Assembly (NCBI GenBank): GCA_039183205.1
Contig: JBCDBR010000003.1
Coordinates: forward strand, 93,405 to 157,404
Origin: HKCCE3408 sp039183205
GTDB taxonomy: Bacteria; Pseudomonadota; Alphaproteobacteria; Rhodobacterales; Rhodobacteraceae
Direction of reading: 5' to 3'
Length of the DNA: 64,000 nucleotides
Notes under the pieces: model-generated
What the model was told of the DNA's origin: nothing
Database searches by the model: none
Seen by the model: the letters and a program-made list of their open reading frames with translations, nothing else
Part shown: positions 38,494-47,737 of the stretch, one piece after another
Numbering within the stretch: the stretch's first letter is position 1
Layout: each line of letters opens with the position of its first letter
Program-made: the position numbers and the translations under genes

Positions 38494-39512
38494 TGCGGAT
38501 CGCAACCTACAACGTCGAGTGGTTCACGAACCTTTTCAGCGATACCGGCGACATGTTGGACGACCAGACCTGGTCAGCGCGCCACAACGTGACCCGTGCC
38601 GCGCAATTGGCTGCCCTACGTTTGGTGTTCACCCGGCTTGATGCCGATGCAATCTTGGTCATTGAGGCCCCCGACACGTCCCGAACCCGTGACGGCGTCG
38701 CAGCGCTGGAACGTTTCGCGCAGGATACCGGATTGCGCGCACGCAAGGCGCTCATCGGTTTCGCAAATCACACGCAGCAAGAAATCATCTTGCTTTATGA
38801 TCCTGATGTCATCGCCGCACGCCACGATCCGCAGGGCAATGGCACCGCAACCGCGCCGCGCTTTGACCAGGAATTTCAAATCGATTTGGACATCGACGCC
38901 GAAAAAGATGTCGTACGTTGGTCAAAACCCCCGTTGGAGGCCGAGCTTGTCACGCCACTTGGCCGCATGCGTTTGATCGGTGTTCACGCAAAATCAAAGG
39001 CACCGCATGGCGCGAAAGGCCGGGACGCGGTGATGCGCGTGGCGATCGCCAATCGGCGAAAGCAGTTGGCGCAATGCATCTGGCTCCGTCACCGCGTGAT
39101 CGCACAGCTCGATGCGGGCGATCCGCTCATCGTTTTGGGCGATTTCAACGATGGCCCGGGTCTTGATGAATACGAGGCGCTCTTTGGGCGGTCAGGCGTG
39201 GAAATCGTGCTGGGCACCACCGAGAGCTCGCAAAACCGGCTCTACGACCCCCATGCTGCCCTTGCACTGCAAAGCCGGCTGTCGGCACAACCCTCAACCG
39301 CGCGGTTCTTCAACCGCGATGCCAAGCGCTACCTTTCGGCCCTTCTTGACTACATCATGGTCAGCCCATCGCTACACACATCTCAAAGCACCTGGCGCAT
39401 TTGGCATCCATTCGATGATCCGGAATGCTGGGGCGATCCTGCGCTGCGTGCGGCGCTGTTGACCGCGTCGGACCATTTCCCGGTGACGCTCGATCTCGCC
39501 GCGATCTCTTAA
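38493..39512 (+). CDS. Endonuclease/exonuclease/phosphatase family protein
   Basis: 339 aa of the EEP fold. Metal and catalytic motifs are the N-terminal RIATYNVEWF (with Asn and Glu ligands at residues 7 and 9), VIEAPD (about 60-65), the GDFNDGPG motif (about 214-221), and the C-terminal SDHFPVTL. Intracellular, no signal peptide. Members cleave nucleic acids, phosphoinositides or other phosphodiesters; the substrate is not evident. Start codon shares a base with the upstream stop. Confidence 0.87.
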   Translation: MRIATYNVEWFTNLFSDTGDMLDDQTWSARHNVTRAAQLAALRLVFTRLDADAILVIEAPDTSRTRDGVAALERFAQDTGLRARKALIGFANHTQQEIILLYDPDVIAARHDPQGNGTATAPRFDQEFQIDLDIDAEKDVVRWSKPPLEAELVTPLGRMRLIGVHAKSKAPHGAKGRDAVMRVAIANRRKQLAQCIWLRHRVIAQLDAGDPLIVLGDFNDGPGLDEYEALFGRSGVEIVLGTTESSQNRLYDPHAALALQSRLSAQPSTARFFNRDAKRYLSALLDYIMVSPSLHTSQSTWRIWHPFDDPECWGDPALRAALLTASDHFPVTLDLAAIS

Positions 39513-39543
39513 CAAATCCGCCGCGACAGGTTACCTAACGCCC

Positions 39544-39894
39544 ATGAAACACATCGCAATCTATGCCGTGGCGTTCACACTGGCCACACCCGCGCTTTCT
39601 GACGAGGGTGAAACCCCGTTCCGTGACGGGTTAGACCTCTTTGGCGAAGGCGCGCAAATAATCCTCGAAGGGTTGCGCGAAGAGATGGACCCACTTTTGG
39701 ATGAAATGCAGCCCTTCCTCGAAGAAGAGATGCTGCCATTTCTGCGCAGCCTTGGCGACATGATCGACGACATTACCGTCTACGAAATGCCCGAACGGCT
39801 GCCAAATGGCGATATCATTATTCGCCGCAGCCCCGATGCACCGCCTTGGGAAAACGACACCGATGCCGACGGCGGCGACGGAATAGAACTCTAG
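39544..39894 (+). CDS. Small acidic secreted protein
   Basis: 116 aa with a signal peptide of about 19 residues (IAIYAVAFTLATPALS, cut before DEGE) and a very acidic mature part with repeated Glu-rich amphipathic helices (EMDPLLDEMQPFLEEEMLPFL). It ends DADGGDGIEL. Expected in the periplasm. Similar proteins recur in Rhodobacteraceae under uninformative names; the role is unknown. Confidence 0.7.
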   Translation: MKHIAIYAVAFTLATPALSDEGETPFRDGLDLFGEGAQIILEGLREEMDPLLDEMQPFLEEEMLPFLRSLGDMIDDITVYEMPERLPNGDIIIRRSPDAPPWENDTDADGGDGIEL

Positions 39895-39899
39895 TCGTC

Positions 39900-40025
39900 T
39901 CAGCAGTAAGCGCCGCTGCAATTGTCCTCTTCGACGGGCGCGACTTCGAACTCGTTGGTTCCCATTGGACATCCGGCCAGAAACGGCAAAAAGCCCGCCA
40001 AGAGAACAGCAGATAGAATTTTCAT
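39900..40025 (-). CDS. 41-residue lipoprotein
   Basis: A short gene on the minus strand. ATG at 40023-40025 follows GGAAGGA, and the reading frame encodes a signal MKILSAVLLAGFLPFLAGC with lipobox LAGC at Cys19, then a 22-residue mature peptide rich in Glu and ending NCSGAYC, which has two more Cys. Stop TGA at 39900-39902. Signal, ribosome site and stop all fit a real small lipoprotein; no family known to me. Confidence 0.75.
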   Translation of the reverse strand: MKILSAVLLAGFLPFLAGCPMGTNEFEVAPVEEDNCSGAYC

Positions 40026-40199
40026 TGCGCGATCCTTCCGTGTTTACCCGGGTTCATTATTGCTCATTTTTACACAAAACGACTATGTATTAGAGCGGTA
40101 TCGCAACAATCCGCCGACGCGCTTTTGCCAAGATGCGGATTGAAATTCTCCCCCAGCCGCCCCTATGTGGTCGCAGCCCCGAATGACCAAGAGTGTGCC

Positions 40200-42026
40200 A
40201 TGACCCACAAAAACGCCATCCGCCCCTTCTATGATGCCGAACCGACAGGTGCGCGGGAATTGGGGGATTTGCCAGTTTGGGATCTAAGTGATCTCTACAA
40301 AGCGCCAGATGCCGCGGAATACTCCGCCGATCTCGATTGGCTCGACGGCGAATGCGCGGCCTTTGCGGCCGACTACCAGGGCAAACTTGCGACCCTTTCG
40401 GCGGGAGAGATGTTGACCTGCATTCAGCGGCACGAGGCCATCGAGGGCAAGGCCGGGCGGGTCATGTCGTATGCCGGGCTGCGTTATTACCAAAAGACCA
40501 CAGATGCCGCGCGTGGCAAGGCGCTCTCAGACGCGCAAGATCGGATCACATCGGCGACGACACCATTGGTCTTCTTCAGCCTCGAATTTAATCGATTGGA
40601 CGACGACGCCTACACTTCCCTGATGGCCGAGAATAGCGATCTTGCCCGCTACCGGCCCGCTCTGGACCGACTGCGCGCAATGAAGCCGTACCAGCTATCC
40701 GACGAGCTCGAACAATTTCTGCACGAACAATCCGCTGTCGGGGCCTCTGCCTGGAACAAACTCTTCGACGAAACCGTTGCGGGTCTCGAATTTGACGTCG
40801 ATGGCGAGCCGCTTGCAATTGAGGCCACGCTGAACTTACTGACCGAGCAAGACAGGGCCGCCCGCGAAACCGGAGCGCGCGCTTTGGCCAAGACATTCGC
40901 ATCGCGCCTGCCGCTTTTTGCCAGGGTTCACAACACTTTGGCCAAAGAAAAGTCGATCGAGGACCGGTGGCGCAACCTGCCAAGCCCACAAGCATCGCGC
41001 CATCTTGCCAATCATGTCGAACCCGAAGTGGTCGAAGCGCTAAAAAACGCGGTCACCGCCGCCTATCCGCGCCTCAGCCACCGCTATTACAGCCTCAAGG
41101 CGAAGTGGCTGGGTCTTGAGAAAATGGAGGTTTGGGATCGCAACGCGCCGCTGCCGATGGAAAGCGACCGGCTGGTCGGTTGGGACGAGGCGCGCGACAC
41201 CGTCACGCAGGCCTATGCTGCATTCGACCCCCGCATGGCCGACTTGGCGGAGCCGTTTTTTACCGAAGGCTGGATCGATGCAGGGGTGACCGAGGGCAAA
41301 GCGCCCGGGGCCTTTGCTCACCCGACGGTGACCGATGTGCATCCCTATGTGATGTTGAATTACCTGGGCAAGCCGCGGGATGTGATGACGCTGGCGCATG
41401 AGCTTGGCCATGGCGTGCATCAAAGGCTGGCCGCCGGGCAAGGAGAGATGCTGTCGAATACGCCACTTACCCTGGCCGAGACGGCCTCGGTCTTTGGCGA
41501 GATGCTGACCTTCCGCCGATTGCTCGACCACGCGACCGATACCGCCGAGCGCAAAGTCCTGCTGGCCGGCAAGGTCGAGGATATGATCAACACGGTTGTC
41601 CGCCAGATTGCCTTTTACGATTTCGAGTGCAAATTGCATGCCGCCCGCGCCGAGGGCGAGCTTACCCCGGACCAGATCGGCGAATTATGGATGAGCGTGC
41701 AGGGCGAAAGCCTTGGACCCGCCTTTACCTTCATGGACGGGTACGAAACCTTCTGGGCCTACATTCCGCACTTCGTGCATTCTCCCTTCTACGTCTATGC
41801 CTATGCGTTCGGCGACGGCCTGGTGAACGCGCTTTATGCGGTCTACGAAGAAGGCGACCCTAGCTTTCAAGAAAAGTACTTTGAGATGCTCGCCGCAGGC
41901 GGGTCAAAGCATCACAAGGATCTCTTGGCGCCGTTCGGTCTCGACGCCTCCGATCCCGCGTTTTGGGATAAGGGGCTTTCGATGATCTCTGGCTTTATCG
42001 ACCAGCTCGAGGCCATGGAGGATTAG
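40200..42026 (+). CDS. pepF: Oligoendopeptidase F (M3 family)
   Basis: 608 aa metallopeptidase that cuts short peptides in the cytosol. The zinc site HELGH is at residues 400-404 (ALAHELGHGVHQ type) with the third ligand in the ETASVFGEM helix about 25 residues later. N-terminal WDLSDLYKAPD is the family start. Full length for PepF/M3B. The ATG at 40200 excludes a longer upstream frame that has no ribosome site. Confidence 0.94.
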   Translation: MTHKNAIRPFYDAEPTGARELGDLPVWDLSDLYKAPDAAEYSADLDWLDGECAAFAADYQGKLATLSAGEMLTCIQRHEAIEGKAGRVMSYAGLRYYQKTTDAARGKALSDAQDRITSATTPLVFFSLEFNRLDDDAYTSLMAENSDLARYRPALDRLRAMKPYQLSDELEQFLHEQSAVGASAWNKLFDETVAGLEFDVDGEPLAIEATLNLLTEQDRAARETGARALAKTFASRLPLFARVHNTLAKEKSIEDRWRNLPSPQASRHLANHVEPEVVEALKNAVTAAYPRLSHRYYSLKAKWLGLEKMEVWDRNAPLPMESDRLVGWDEARDTVTQAYAAFDPRMADLAEPFFTEGWIDAGVTEGKAPGAFAHPTVTDVHPYVMLNYLGKPRDVMTLAHELGHGVHQRLAAGQGEMLSNTPLTLAETASVFGEMLTFRRLLDHATDTAERKVLLAGKVEDMINTVVRQIAFYDFECKLHAARAEGELTPDQIGELWMSVQGESLGPAFTFMDGYETFWAYIPHFVHSPFYVYAYAFGDGLVNALYAVYEEGDPSFQEKYFEMLAAGGSKHHKDLLAPFGLDASDPAFWDKGLSMISGFIDQLEAMED

Positions 42027-42051
42027 CCGGGGCGGGGCACGTCCAGTCCTA

Positions 42052-43386
42052 TTACTGCGCCGTGACACCGGCCGCGGGCAGGCGCGCGGAACCTGAACCC
42101 GGCGCACCGTCCGGTGGGCGGTATCCAAGCGCGGGGATTAGCCGAAAAAGCGGTGCAAAAAGGCCGGTATCGTTCAGGGCCAGCGCGTAACGCACATAAT
42201 CTGGATCTTCGGACATATGGCGTTCCTCGGCCCGTGCACGGGCAAAATAGATTACCGTGACAACGCACATCCCGCACGTCGCGGCGATTTGGGTAAAGAT
42301 CGGAACATCTGCCAAAATCGGCATCGATGTCAGCCAAAAGAAGATCGTTTTCGACAGATAATCGGGGTGCTTCATCCATCGATAGGGGCCACAGGTGATC
42401 ACGCCGCGATTGGTCAGGTTAGACCAGCGCAAACCGAAGGACGCGGTGGCCCATACCCAAACCGCAAAACTCAACAGCATCACGGCCAACCATGGACCTG
42501 CCAAGAGCGGGTAGCTCTCAATCGTTTCAAACCACGGCACGCCGGTATCGCGATCGAAGATCTGGCCCGTGACAACCCCGTTAAACGGCGCGTAGCAAAT
42601 CAGCGTAACCAGCCAGCCCCAAAGGACGGGATTTGTCGATCGGATATGGGCATCAAAGAGCCGCAACGTCAGCGTATAGCCGACGCAGACCACGACTAAT
42701 TCCAAGATGATGGCAATCAGCATCATCCGCCGCGCGATGGTCACGATATCTCCGGCAAACCATGTCCCGAGGGGCGCAGTTCCCGCGAGCGCGCTAATCA
42801 GGTAAAAGAACATGATCGGCAGGAAGAAGCCCTTGATCACCCAACCCAAGGTGAAATGCCGCAAATCGGCAACCTCACGCCGCGTCGTTTGCGCGGTTAA
42901 CCACGCCCCGATCTGCCAATATCCGTCTTTCGGCTGTACCATGCGTGCATCGACCCAAAGTATATAGGCTATCGCCATCACACAAAGAAGCGGCGCGCCC
43001 GCAACCAAAACCCGCAAGGCGGGCAATAAGTCCTCGACCGGATAGAACCGGAACACCGCATGTGCCGAGACAACCGCCAGCACCATCACCGTCAATCCCA
43101 GAAACTTCGTCAGGCTGCGCTTGAGATTGTAGGGGTTTGATCGCCATGGGTTCAGCTCGGTGCTCGGGCGGGTCTGCACCCGATGCACCGCAAGTTCCAA
43201 CACCGCAATCGGCAAAGCGTAGGCTGCCATCAGTACAAGGGCGCCCCAAAACGCTGAGACCTGACCGGCCTGCAAACAGAGCCAGACCAACGCCAGGAAT
43301 GTCGCGGCAAGACCCACGAGGTTAATCCAACCCTTTGTTACCGATGTCGGGATGTCGTCTTGCCGCGTGCCCATATACCGCCCCAA
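42052..43386 (-). CDS. ICMT-like integral-membrane methyltransferase
   Basis: 444 aa with about nine or ten hydrophobic segments. The C-terminal quarter carries the isoprenylcysteine carboxyl methyltransferase signature GPYRWMKHPDYLSKTIFFW, followed by a RAEERHMSEDPDYVRYA tail that binds S-adenosylmethionine. The N-terminal 250 residues are extra membrane helices not found in the core enzyme. The acceptor is unknown; relatives methylate isoprenylcysteine, thiols or lipids. It follows the halogenase gene by 132 bases on the same strand. Confidence 0.8.
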   Translation of the reverse strand: MGRYMGTRQDDIPTSVTKGWINLVGLAATFLALVWLCLQAGQVSAFWGALVLMAAYALPIAVLELAVHRVQTRPSTELNPWRSNPYNLKRSLTKFLGLTVMVLAVVSAHAVFRFYPVEDLLPALRVLVAGAPLLCVMAIAYILWVDARMVQPKDGYWQIGAWLTAQTTRREVADLRHFTLGWVIKGFFLPIMFFYLISALAGTAPLGTWFAGDIVTIARRMMLIAIILELVVVCVGYTLTLRLFDAHIRSTNPVLWGWLVTLICYAPFNGVVTGQIFDRDTGVPWFETIESYPLLAGPWLAVMLLSFAVWVWATASFGLRWSNLTNRGVITCGPYRWMKHPDYLSKTIFFWLTSMPILADVPIFTQIAATCGMCVVTVIYFARARAEERHMSEDPDYVRYALALNDTGLFAPLFRLIPALGYRPPDGAPGSGSARLPAAGVTAQ

Positions 43387-43518
43387 ACCAAGTGCTGGGG
43401 CTCAGCAATCATTGCAACTTGGCGGAAATACGTCGCGATCATTGCCCGTCAGGGCAAAGTGCCGCGGATTGATCTCGAGTTTTAAGGACACCGCGCCGCG
43501 TGTATGCGCGGAGCCAGG

Positions 43519-45192
43519 CTAAAGCAGCGCCGAGTCCTTTTCCGAGGGCACAAATTCCGGCACCTTGACCGGCACCTTTTTGGCACCTGGCAACGGCACG
43601 GTGGCTTGCTGGCCAAACCCAGAGAATGCCGGTTGTCGCTCAGCGGGCTGCAACTCACCGCGCAGCTCTGTCAGCAGCGTCCTGTGGTCCGGAAACGTCT
43701 TCACCATTTGGCCGATATTCCGCTTTGAGTTTTTCAATACCTCGTTCCAGGCCCGGCGATTTAGGGTCATGTTTTGAACCATCTCGGGTGCGCCGAAACC
43801 CATGTCGTAGACCCGCTTTCCAAGCATGACCACCTGGTAGATGCTGGGCGAGGTGAAACTGTCGAAATCCAAGTCATAATGCGTCGGCAGATTGTGACGC
43901 CAAAGCGCCAGATTTTCTGCCAGACGATCGGGGAGCTCCAGATTTCGCGCATCGATCCAGTAGGGATCGTCCGTCCGGTTACCGAGTGCGTAATGTACGA
44001 CGATGAAATCCAAGATCTCATCATAAAGCGCGGTGGTCAGCTTGTTAAACCGATCCCGCAATGGATCGGCAAAACTTTGATCGGGAAAGAAATTAGCCAG
44101 CCAACGCACCGTTGTGTCGATGGTGTGGATGGCGGTGGATTCCAACGGTTCGATGAACCCACTCGACAACCCCACCGCCACACAGTTTTTGACCCAGGCA
44201 CGTGCAGTCCGACCGATACGCATCGGGATCACCCGAGGCTCTGCGCCTTCGCCTTGTGGGCCGAGATGTTGGAGAAACTCGGCCTTGGCCTCCTCATCGG
44301 TGCGGTGGGCCGACGAAAAGACATATCCGGTGCCGACGCGATGATAAAGCGGTACGCGCCAGACCCACCCCGCGCCAAGCGCCGTGGATTGTGTCGCAGA
44401 CGGGATCTTACCGCCCGGCGGATGCGGCAGTTGCACGGCCAAAGCACGGTCATTGGCCAGATGTTTGGAATAGGAAATAAACGGCTCTTCGAGCACTTTG
44501 TTGATGATCAGGCCCCGAAACCCTGTGCAATCCAGCACAAGTTGAACCGGACGGCGGCCACCTTCGGCCAGTTGCAGAGCAGAAATATATCCCCTTTCGT
44601 CCTGTTCGACGTCCACTACGTCATCGCGCACATGATTTGCGCCCCGCTTGACGCAGGCCTCGCTTAGCATCTTGGCAAAGGCGCCTGCATCTAAGTGATA
44701 CGCGAAGCCAACCGTGGGGTCGAATTCCTTCCGGCCAAGAGGTCGTGGGCCCTTACTGGCCTTGAAAAGGTCCAAAGCCGGCGAAAAGACCTGGGAAAAG
44801 TCGCGCCCATCCGCACCGTAACGCAGCATGTAAAATCCCGCTTCGCGGCCGGAGATATTCGGCACATCCTGAAACGGATTCATGAAGCTAAAAGGCTTGC
44901 CCTTTTCGTCGACATTCCAATCGTTAAACAAAACGCCGAGTTTGAACGACGCATTGCAGGCCTTAAAGAACGCTTTTTCGGAGATGCCAGCTTGGCGCAG
45001 GGTGCGGGGCATGCCTGGAACGGTCGCTTCCCCCACGCCGACGCTGTTGATATTCGGCGACTCAATCAGGGTGATCTTGATCGGCCGGTCGGGCTTTTTG
45101 GGATCGCAGACCATTGACTGAAGCAGTAACGCGGCCAGCCATCCCGCCGTACCGCCGCCAACGATGGTTACTTCTGTAATCGGCTCCGCCAT
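43519..45192 (-). CDS. Flavin-dependent tryptophan-halogenase-family protein
   Basis: 557 aa. The FAD motif GGGTAGW (residues 12-18) and GVGEATVPG (52-60) are the diagnostic pair of this family. The Lys84 in ASFKLGV fits the position of the catalytic Lys of PrnA, and SGFIEPLESTAIH keeps the Glu region thought to be the second catalytic residue. A GWVWRVP motif replaces the usual WxWxIP. The C-terminal 40 residues are extra and Pro/Lys rich. It should oxidise a halide with FADH2 from a partner reductase, which I do not see nearby. Substrate unknown. Confidence 0.9.
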   Translation of the reverse strand: MAEPITEVTIVGGGTAGWLAALLLQSMVCDPKKPDRPIKITLIESPNINSVGVGEATVPGMPRTLRQAGISEKAFFKACNASFKLGVLFNDWNVDEKGKPFSFMNPFQDVPNISGREAGFYMLRYGADGRDFSQVFSPALDLFKASKGPRPLGRKEFDPTVGFAYHLDAGAFAKMLSEACVKRGANHVRDDVVDVEQDERGYISALQLAEGGRRPVQLVLDCTGFRGLIINKVLEEPFISYSKHLANDRALAVQLPHPPGGKIPSATQSTALGAGWVWRVPLYHRVGTGYVFSSAHRTDEEAKAEFLQHLGPQGEGAEPRVIPMRIGRTARAWVKNCVAVGLSSGFIEPLESTAIHTIDTTVRWLANFFPDQSFADPLRDRFNKLTTALYDEILDFIVVHYALGNRTDDPYWIDARNLELPDRLAENLALWRHNLPTHYDLDFDSFTSPSIYQVVMLGKRVYDMGFGAPEMVQNMTLNRRAWNEVLKNSKRNIGQMVKTFPDHRTLLTELRGELQPAERQPAFSGFGQQATVPLPGAKKVPVKVPEFVPSEKDSALL

Positions 45193-45267
45193 CCGACTGC
45201 CCCCGCTCAATTAGTATTTGGCGCAAAGATACGCACGTGACGCGAGACTGACAAGCATCGCTCGCGA

Positions 45268-45576
45268 TCAATCGAGCTCCGTCCAAGGCCATGGTTTGAC
45301 ATCGGATGCAGCGGTCTGAAAGCGCGCCGCCTTGGCGATCCAGATCCCCAAATCGGTCCCAAAATCAGCCAAACGCGCATTTGGTTTGCGATTATCGACC
45401 AACAATATGACAAGTTGCACGATGGTTATGACCGACAGGATCGTCTGCGCGAAATAAAGCAGGATTGCCACCAAAACCATGTGGAGCACACGGCGCCCAA
45501 GCGGATCTGCCGGCCCCGGATCCGGCTGTTCGCCGTGCAATCGGCCATCAATATTGTCGCTGTCTGGGCTCGTCAT
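45268..45576 (-). CDS. DUF4389 membrane protein
   Basis: 102 aa with a hydrophilic N-terminus of about 30 residues, one or two membrane helices (VLHMVLVAILLYFAQTILSVITIVQLVILL, residues 30-59, by position) and the segment NRKPNARLADFGTDLGIWI that is typical of DUF4389. GGGGGGCGACC precedes the ATG. Function unknown. It lies between the oxidoreductase and halogenase genes on the same strand. Confidence 0.82.
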   Translation of the reverse strand: MTSPDSDNIDGRLHGEQPDPGPADPLGRRVLHMVLVAILLYFAQTILSVITIVQLVILLVDNRKPNARLADFGTDLGIWIAKAARFQTAASDVKPWPWTELD

Positions 45577-45620
45577 GGGTCGCCCCCCTTTTTTGGTTCA
45601 ATCCATCGATACCGGCGCGG

Positions 45621-46583
45621 TTAGTCCATCGCAAAGACGCGATCGATCACCGCCTGCGTGCCCCGCGAAAATTCAAGCGGGCAAGCAAAGGGAACGCCGT
45701 CAAGCAATTGCGCATTAAACGCCTCGACCTGGTTCACATATTGGCGCGTTTGCGGATAGCGGATGACCTCTTCGGCGCCATCGGCATACCGCAATTCCAG
45801 CCGCGCCTCGCCTTGAACCTCTGCATTATAGGGCACTGGCAGGCGCAGCCAGCCTTTTGTCCCTTCAAAGATCATGTCTTGGCGCTTGGTCGTGCGCATC
45901 GCGACATGGAACTGAAACCGCGTATCGCCGGATTGCGACATGACCCATGTAGAGGCGTCAACACCGCTTTCGCGCACGATATCGACATGCGTTGGGGCAG
46001 GCTCCATCCCGGTTGCAAATCGAAAGGTCCCGATCGGGTAGACGCCAATGTCGCGCAAGGCCCCACCGCCCAGCTCGGCAGAGTTGCGTACATTGGCCGG
46101 ATCGAACAGTCCATATGTGAAGGCCGCCGTAACCGTGTGCAGATCGCCCAAATCGCCAGATTGGATCATATTGCGTGCGCGCACCCATTGCGGATGGTGC
46201 ACTGGCATATAGGCCTCGGCGATCAGATGCCCGGTGGCTTCGCGGGCGGCAATGAGCCGTTCGAAGTCTTCTTCTTCCATCGCAATCGGTTTTTCGCACA
46301 GAACCGCTTTGCCGGCTTCGGCGGCCAAGATCGACCAATGCACATGGAGCGCATTGGGCAATGGAATATAGATCGCGTCGATGTCAGCATCGTCGAGCAA
46401 TGCCTCATAGCTGTCATGGATCGCGACGCCTGGCGCGAGATCGGCGAATGGCGTGGCTTTCTCGGGCTCTCGGCTGGCGACAGCGGCAAGACGGCCACGC
46501 CGCGCCTCGTTTATCGCGGGGCCCATCGTGTTCAGCGCAAAATTCGACGCGCCGAGGATTCCCCAATTGACATAACTGGCCAT
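45621..46583 (-). CDS. Gfo/Idh/MocA family oxidoreductase
   Basis: 320 aa NAD(P)-dependent dehydrogenase. The N-terminal Rossmann motif is WGILGASNFA (residues 6-15), followed by IYIPLPNALHVHW and the catalytic-Lys segment VLCEKPIAM (about 93-101, Lys in EKP). The C-terminal alpha/beta domain is complete. Substrates in the family are usually sugars or inositols. The ATG at 46583 has a good GGGAG site. It is the first gene of a same-strand block with DUF4389, halogenase and methyltransferase. Confidence 0.88.
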   Translation of the reverse strand: MASYVNWGILGASNFALNTMGPAINEARRGRLAAVASREPEKATPFADLAPGVAIHDSYEALLDDADIDAIYIPLPNALHVHWSILAAEAGKAVLCEKPIAMEEEDFERLIAAREATGHLIAEAYMPVHHPQWVRARNMIQSGDLGDLHTVTAAFTYGLFDPANVRNSAELGGGALRDIGVYPIGTFRFATGMEPAPTHVDIVRESGVDASTWVMSQSGDTRFQFHVAMRTTKRQDMIFEGTKGWLRLPVPYNAEVQGEARLELRYADGAEEVIRYPQTRQYVNQVEAFNAQLLDGVPFACPLEFSRGTQAVIDRVFAMD

Positions 46584-46700
46584 CCGCCCCGCTCCCTTTC
46601 GTCCAGATTGCACCTAGCCTGGGCTGCCGTCCCGGCCGATGCAAGACCGTTGGTCGTTGGGTCCTGTGCCGGTTGTCTCCAGTGGTCATTCGAGGCCTGT

Positions 46701-46742
46701 ACGAAAAAAGGCCCCAACGACGTATGTGGGGCCTTTTTTCGT
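46701..46742 (-). terminator. Strong bidirectional rho-independent terminator after rpoH
   Basis: A perfect 16-base inverted repeat: ACGAAAAAAGGCCCCA at 46701-46716 pairs with its complement at 46727-46742 around a 10-base loop. The runs of A and T inside the stem give a T-tract on either strand. It lies 18 bases after the rpoH stop and ahead of the oxidoreductase gene, so it ends the rpoH transcript. Confidence 0.93.
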
Positions 46743-46759
46743 TCTTTAGCGCGGAGGCG

Positions 46760-47653
46760 TTATGCCGGCATCAAGCCGTCTTCGCGTGCCAGGTCTTTCA
46801 TGCGCTTTTGCAGTTTTTCAAATGCACGCACTTCGATCTGACGAATCCGCTCACGGCTGACATCGTAAACACCGGAGAGATCTTCCAATGTAACAGGCTG
46901 ATCCTTCAGGCGACGCTGCGTGAGAATATCGCGCTCGCGGTCGTTGAGAACCTCCATCGCACGTTCCATCAACGCCATGCGGTGCTGCATTTCATCTTTT
47001 TCTGCGTAGTCCTCGGCTTGGTTTGCGTCTTCATCCTCAAGCCAATCCTGCCATTGCGTAGCGCTGTCGCCTTCGGTGCCGACCATCGCATTCAGCGACG
47101 CATCGCCGCCCGAAAGCCGGCGGTTCATAGAAATGACTTCGGCTTCGGTCACACCCAGATCATGGGCGATCCGTTGGACGTTTTCGGGCCGCATATCGCC
47201 TTCTTCGAGCGCGCCAATCCGGGCCTTGGCCTTGCGCAGATTGAAAAAGAGTTTCTTCTGCGCAGAGGTGGTACCCAGTTTAACAAGGCTCCACGACCGC
47301 AGGATGTATTCCTGGATCGAGGCGCGGATCCACCACATGGCATAAGTTGCCAAGCGAAAGCCCTTTTCCGGATCGAACCGTTTTACGGCTTGCATAAGGC
47401 CGACATTCGCCTCGGAAATAACCTCGGCCTGCGGCAATCCATAGCCGCGGTAGCCCATGGCAATTTTCGCGGCCAGTCTCAGGTGCGATGTCACCATTTG
47501 ATGTGCAGCGCCCGTGTCTTGGTCTTCGACCCAACGCTTGGCCAACATGTATTCCTCTTCCGGCTCTAACATCGGAAACTTCCGGATTTCCTGTAGATAC
47601 CGGTTAAGGCCCTGCTCTGGCGATGGGGCGGGAAGGTTTGCGTATGTGCTCAT
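46760..47653 (-). CDS. rpoH: RNA polymerase heat-shock sigma factor RpoH
   Basis: 297 aa sigma-70 family factor. Region 1.2/2 (LNRYLQEIRKFPML), region 2 with RFDPEKGFRLATYAMWWIRAS, the RpoH-box-like QKKLFFNLR at residues 132-140, and region 4.2 with VSRERIRQIEVRAFEKLQ are all present. The RpoH box and size separate it from RpoD. Alphaproteobacteria often carry two RpoH; this one looks like the RpoHI type, but I cannot be sure. It is a single-gene unit with a terminator. Confidence 0.95.
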   Translation of the reverse strand: MSTYANLPAPSPEQGLNRYLQEIRKFPMLEPEEEYMLAKRWVEDQDTGAAHQMVTSHLRLAAKIAMGYRGYGLPQAEVISEANVGLMQAVKRFDPEKGFRLATYAMWWIRASIQEYILRSWSLVKLGTTSAQKKLFFNLRKAKARIGALEEGDMRPENVQRIAHDLGVTEAEVISMNRRLSGGDASLNAMVGTEGDSATQWQDWLEDEDANQAEDYAEKDEMQHRMALMERAMEVLNDRERDILTQRRLKDQPVTLEDLSGVYDVSRERIRQIEVRAFEKLQKRMKDLAREDGLMPA

Positions 47654-47737
47654 ATTATTCGACCCCCTGTTCGGATCCTAATGTAAACGCGATTAACTTC
47701 CATGTGGGTACGCAATGCCCTCACGTCAAGGGCAACT

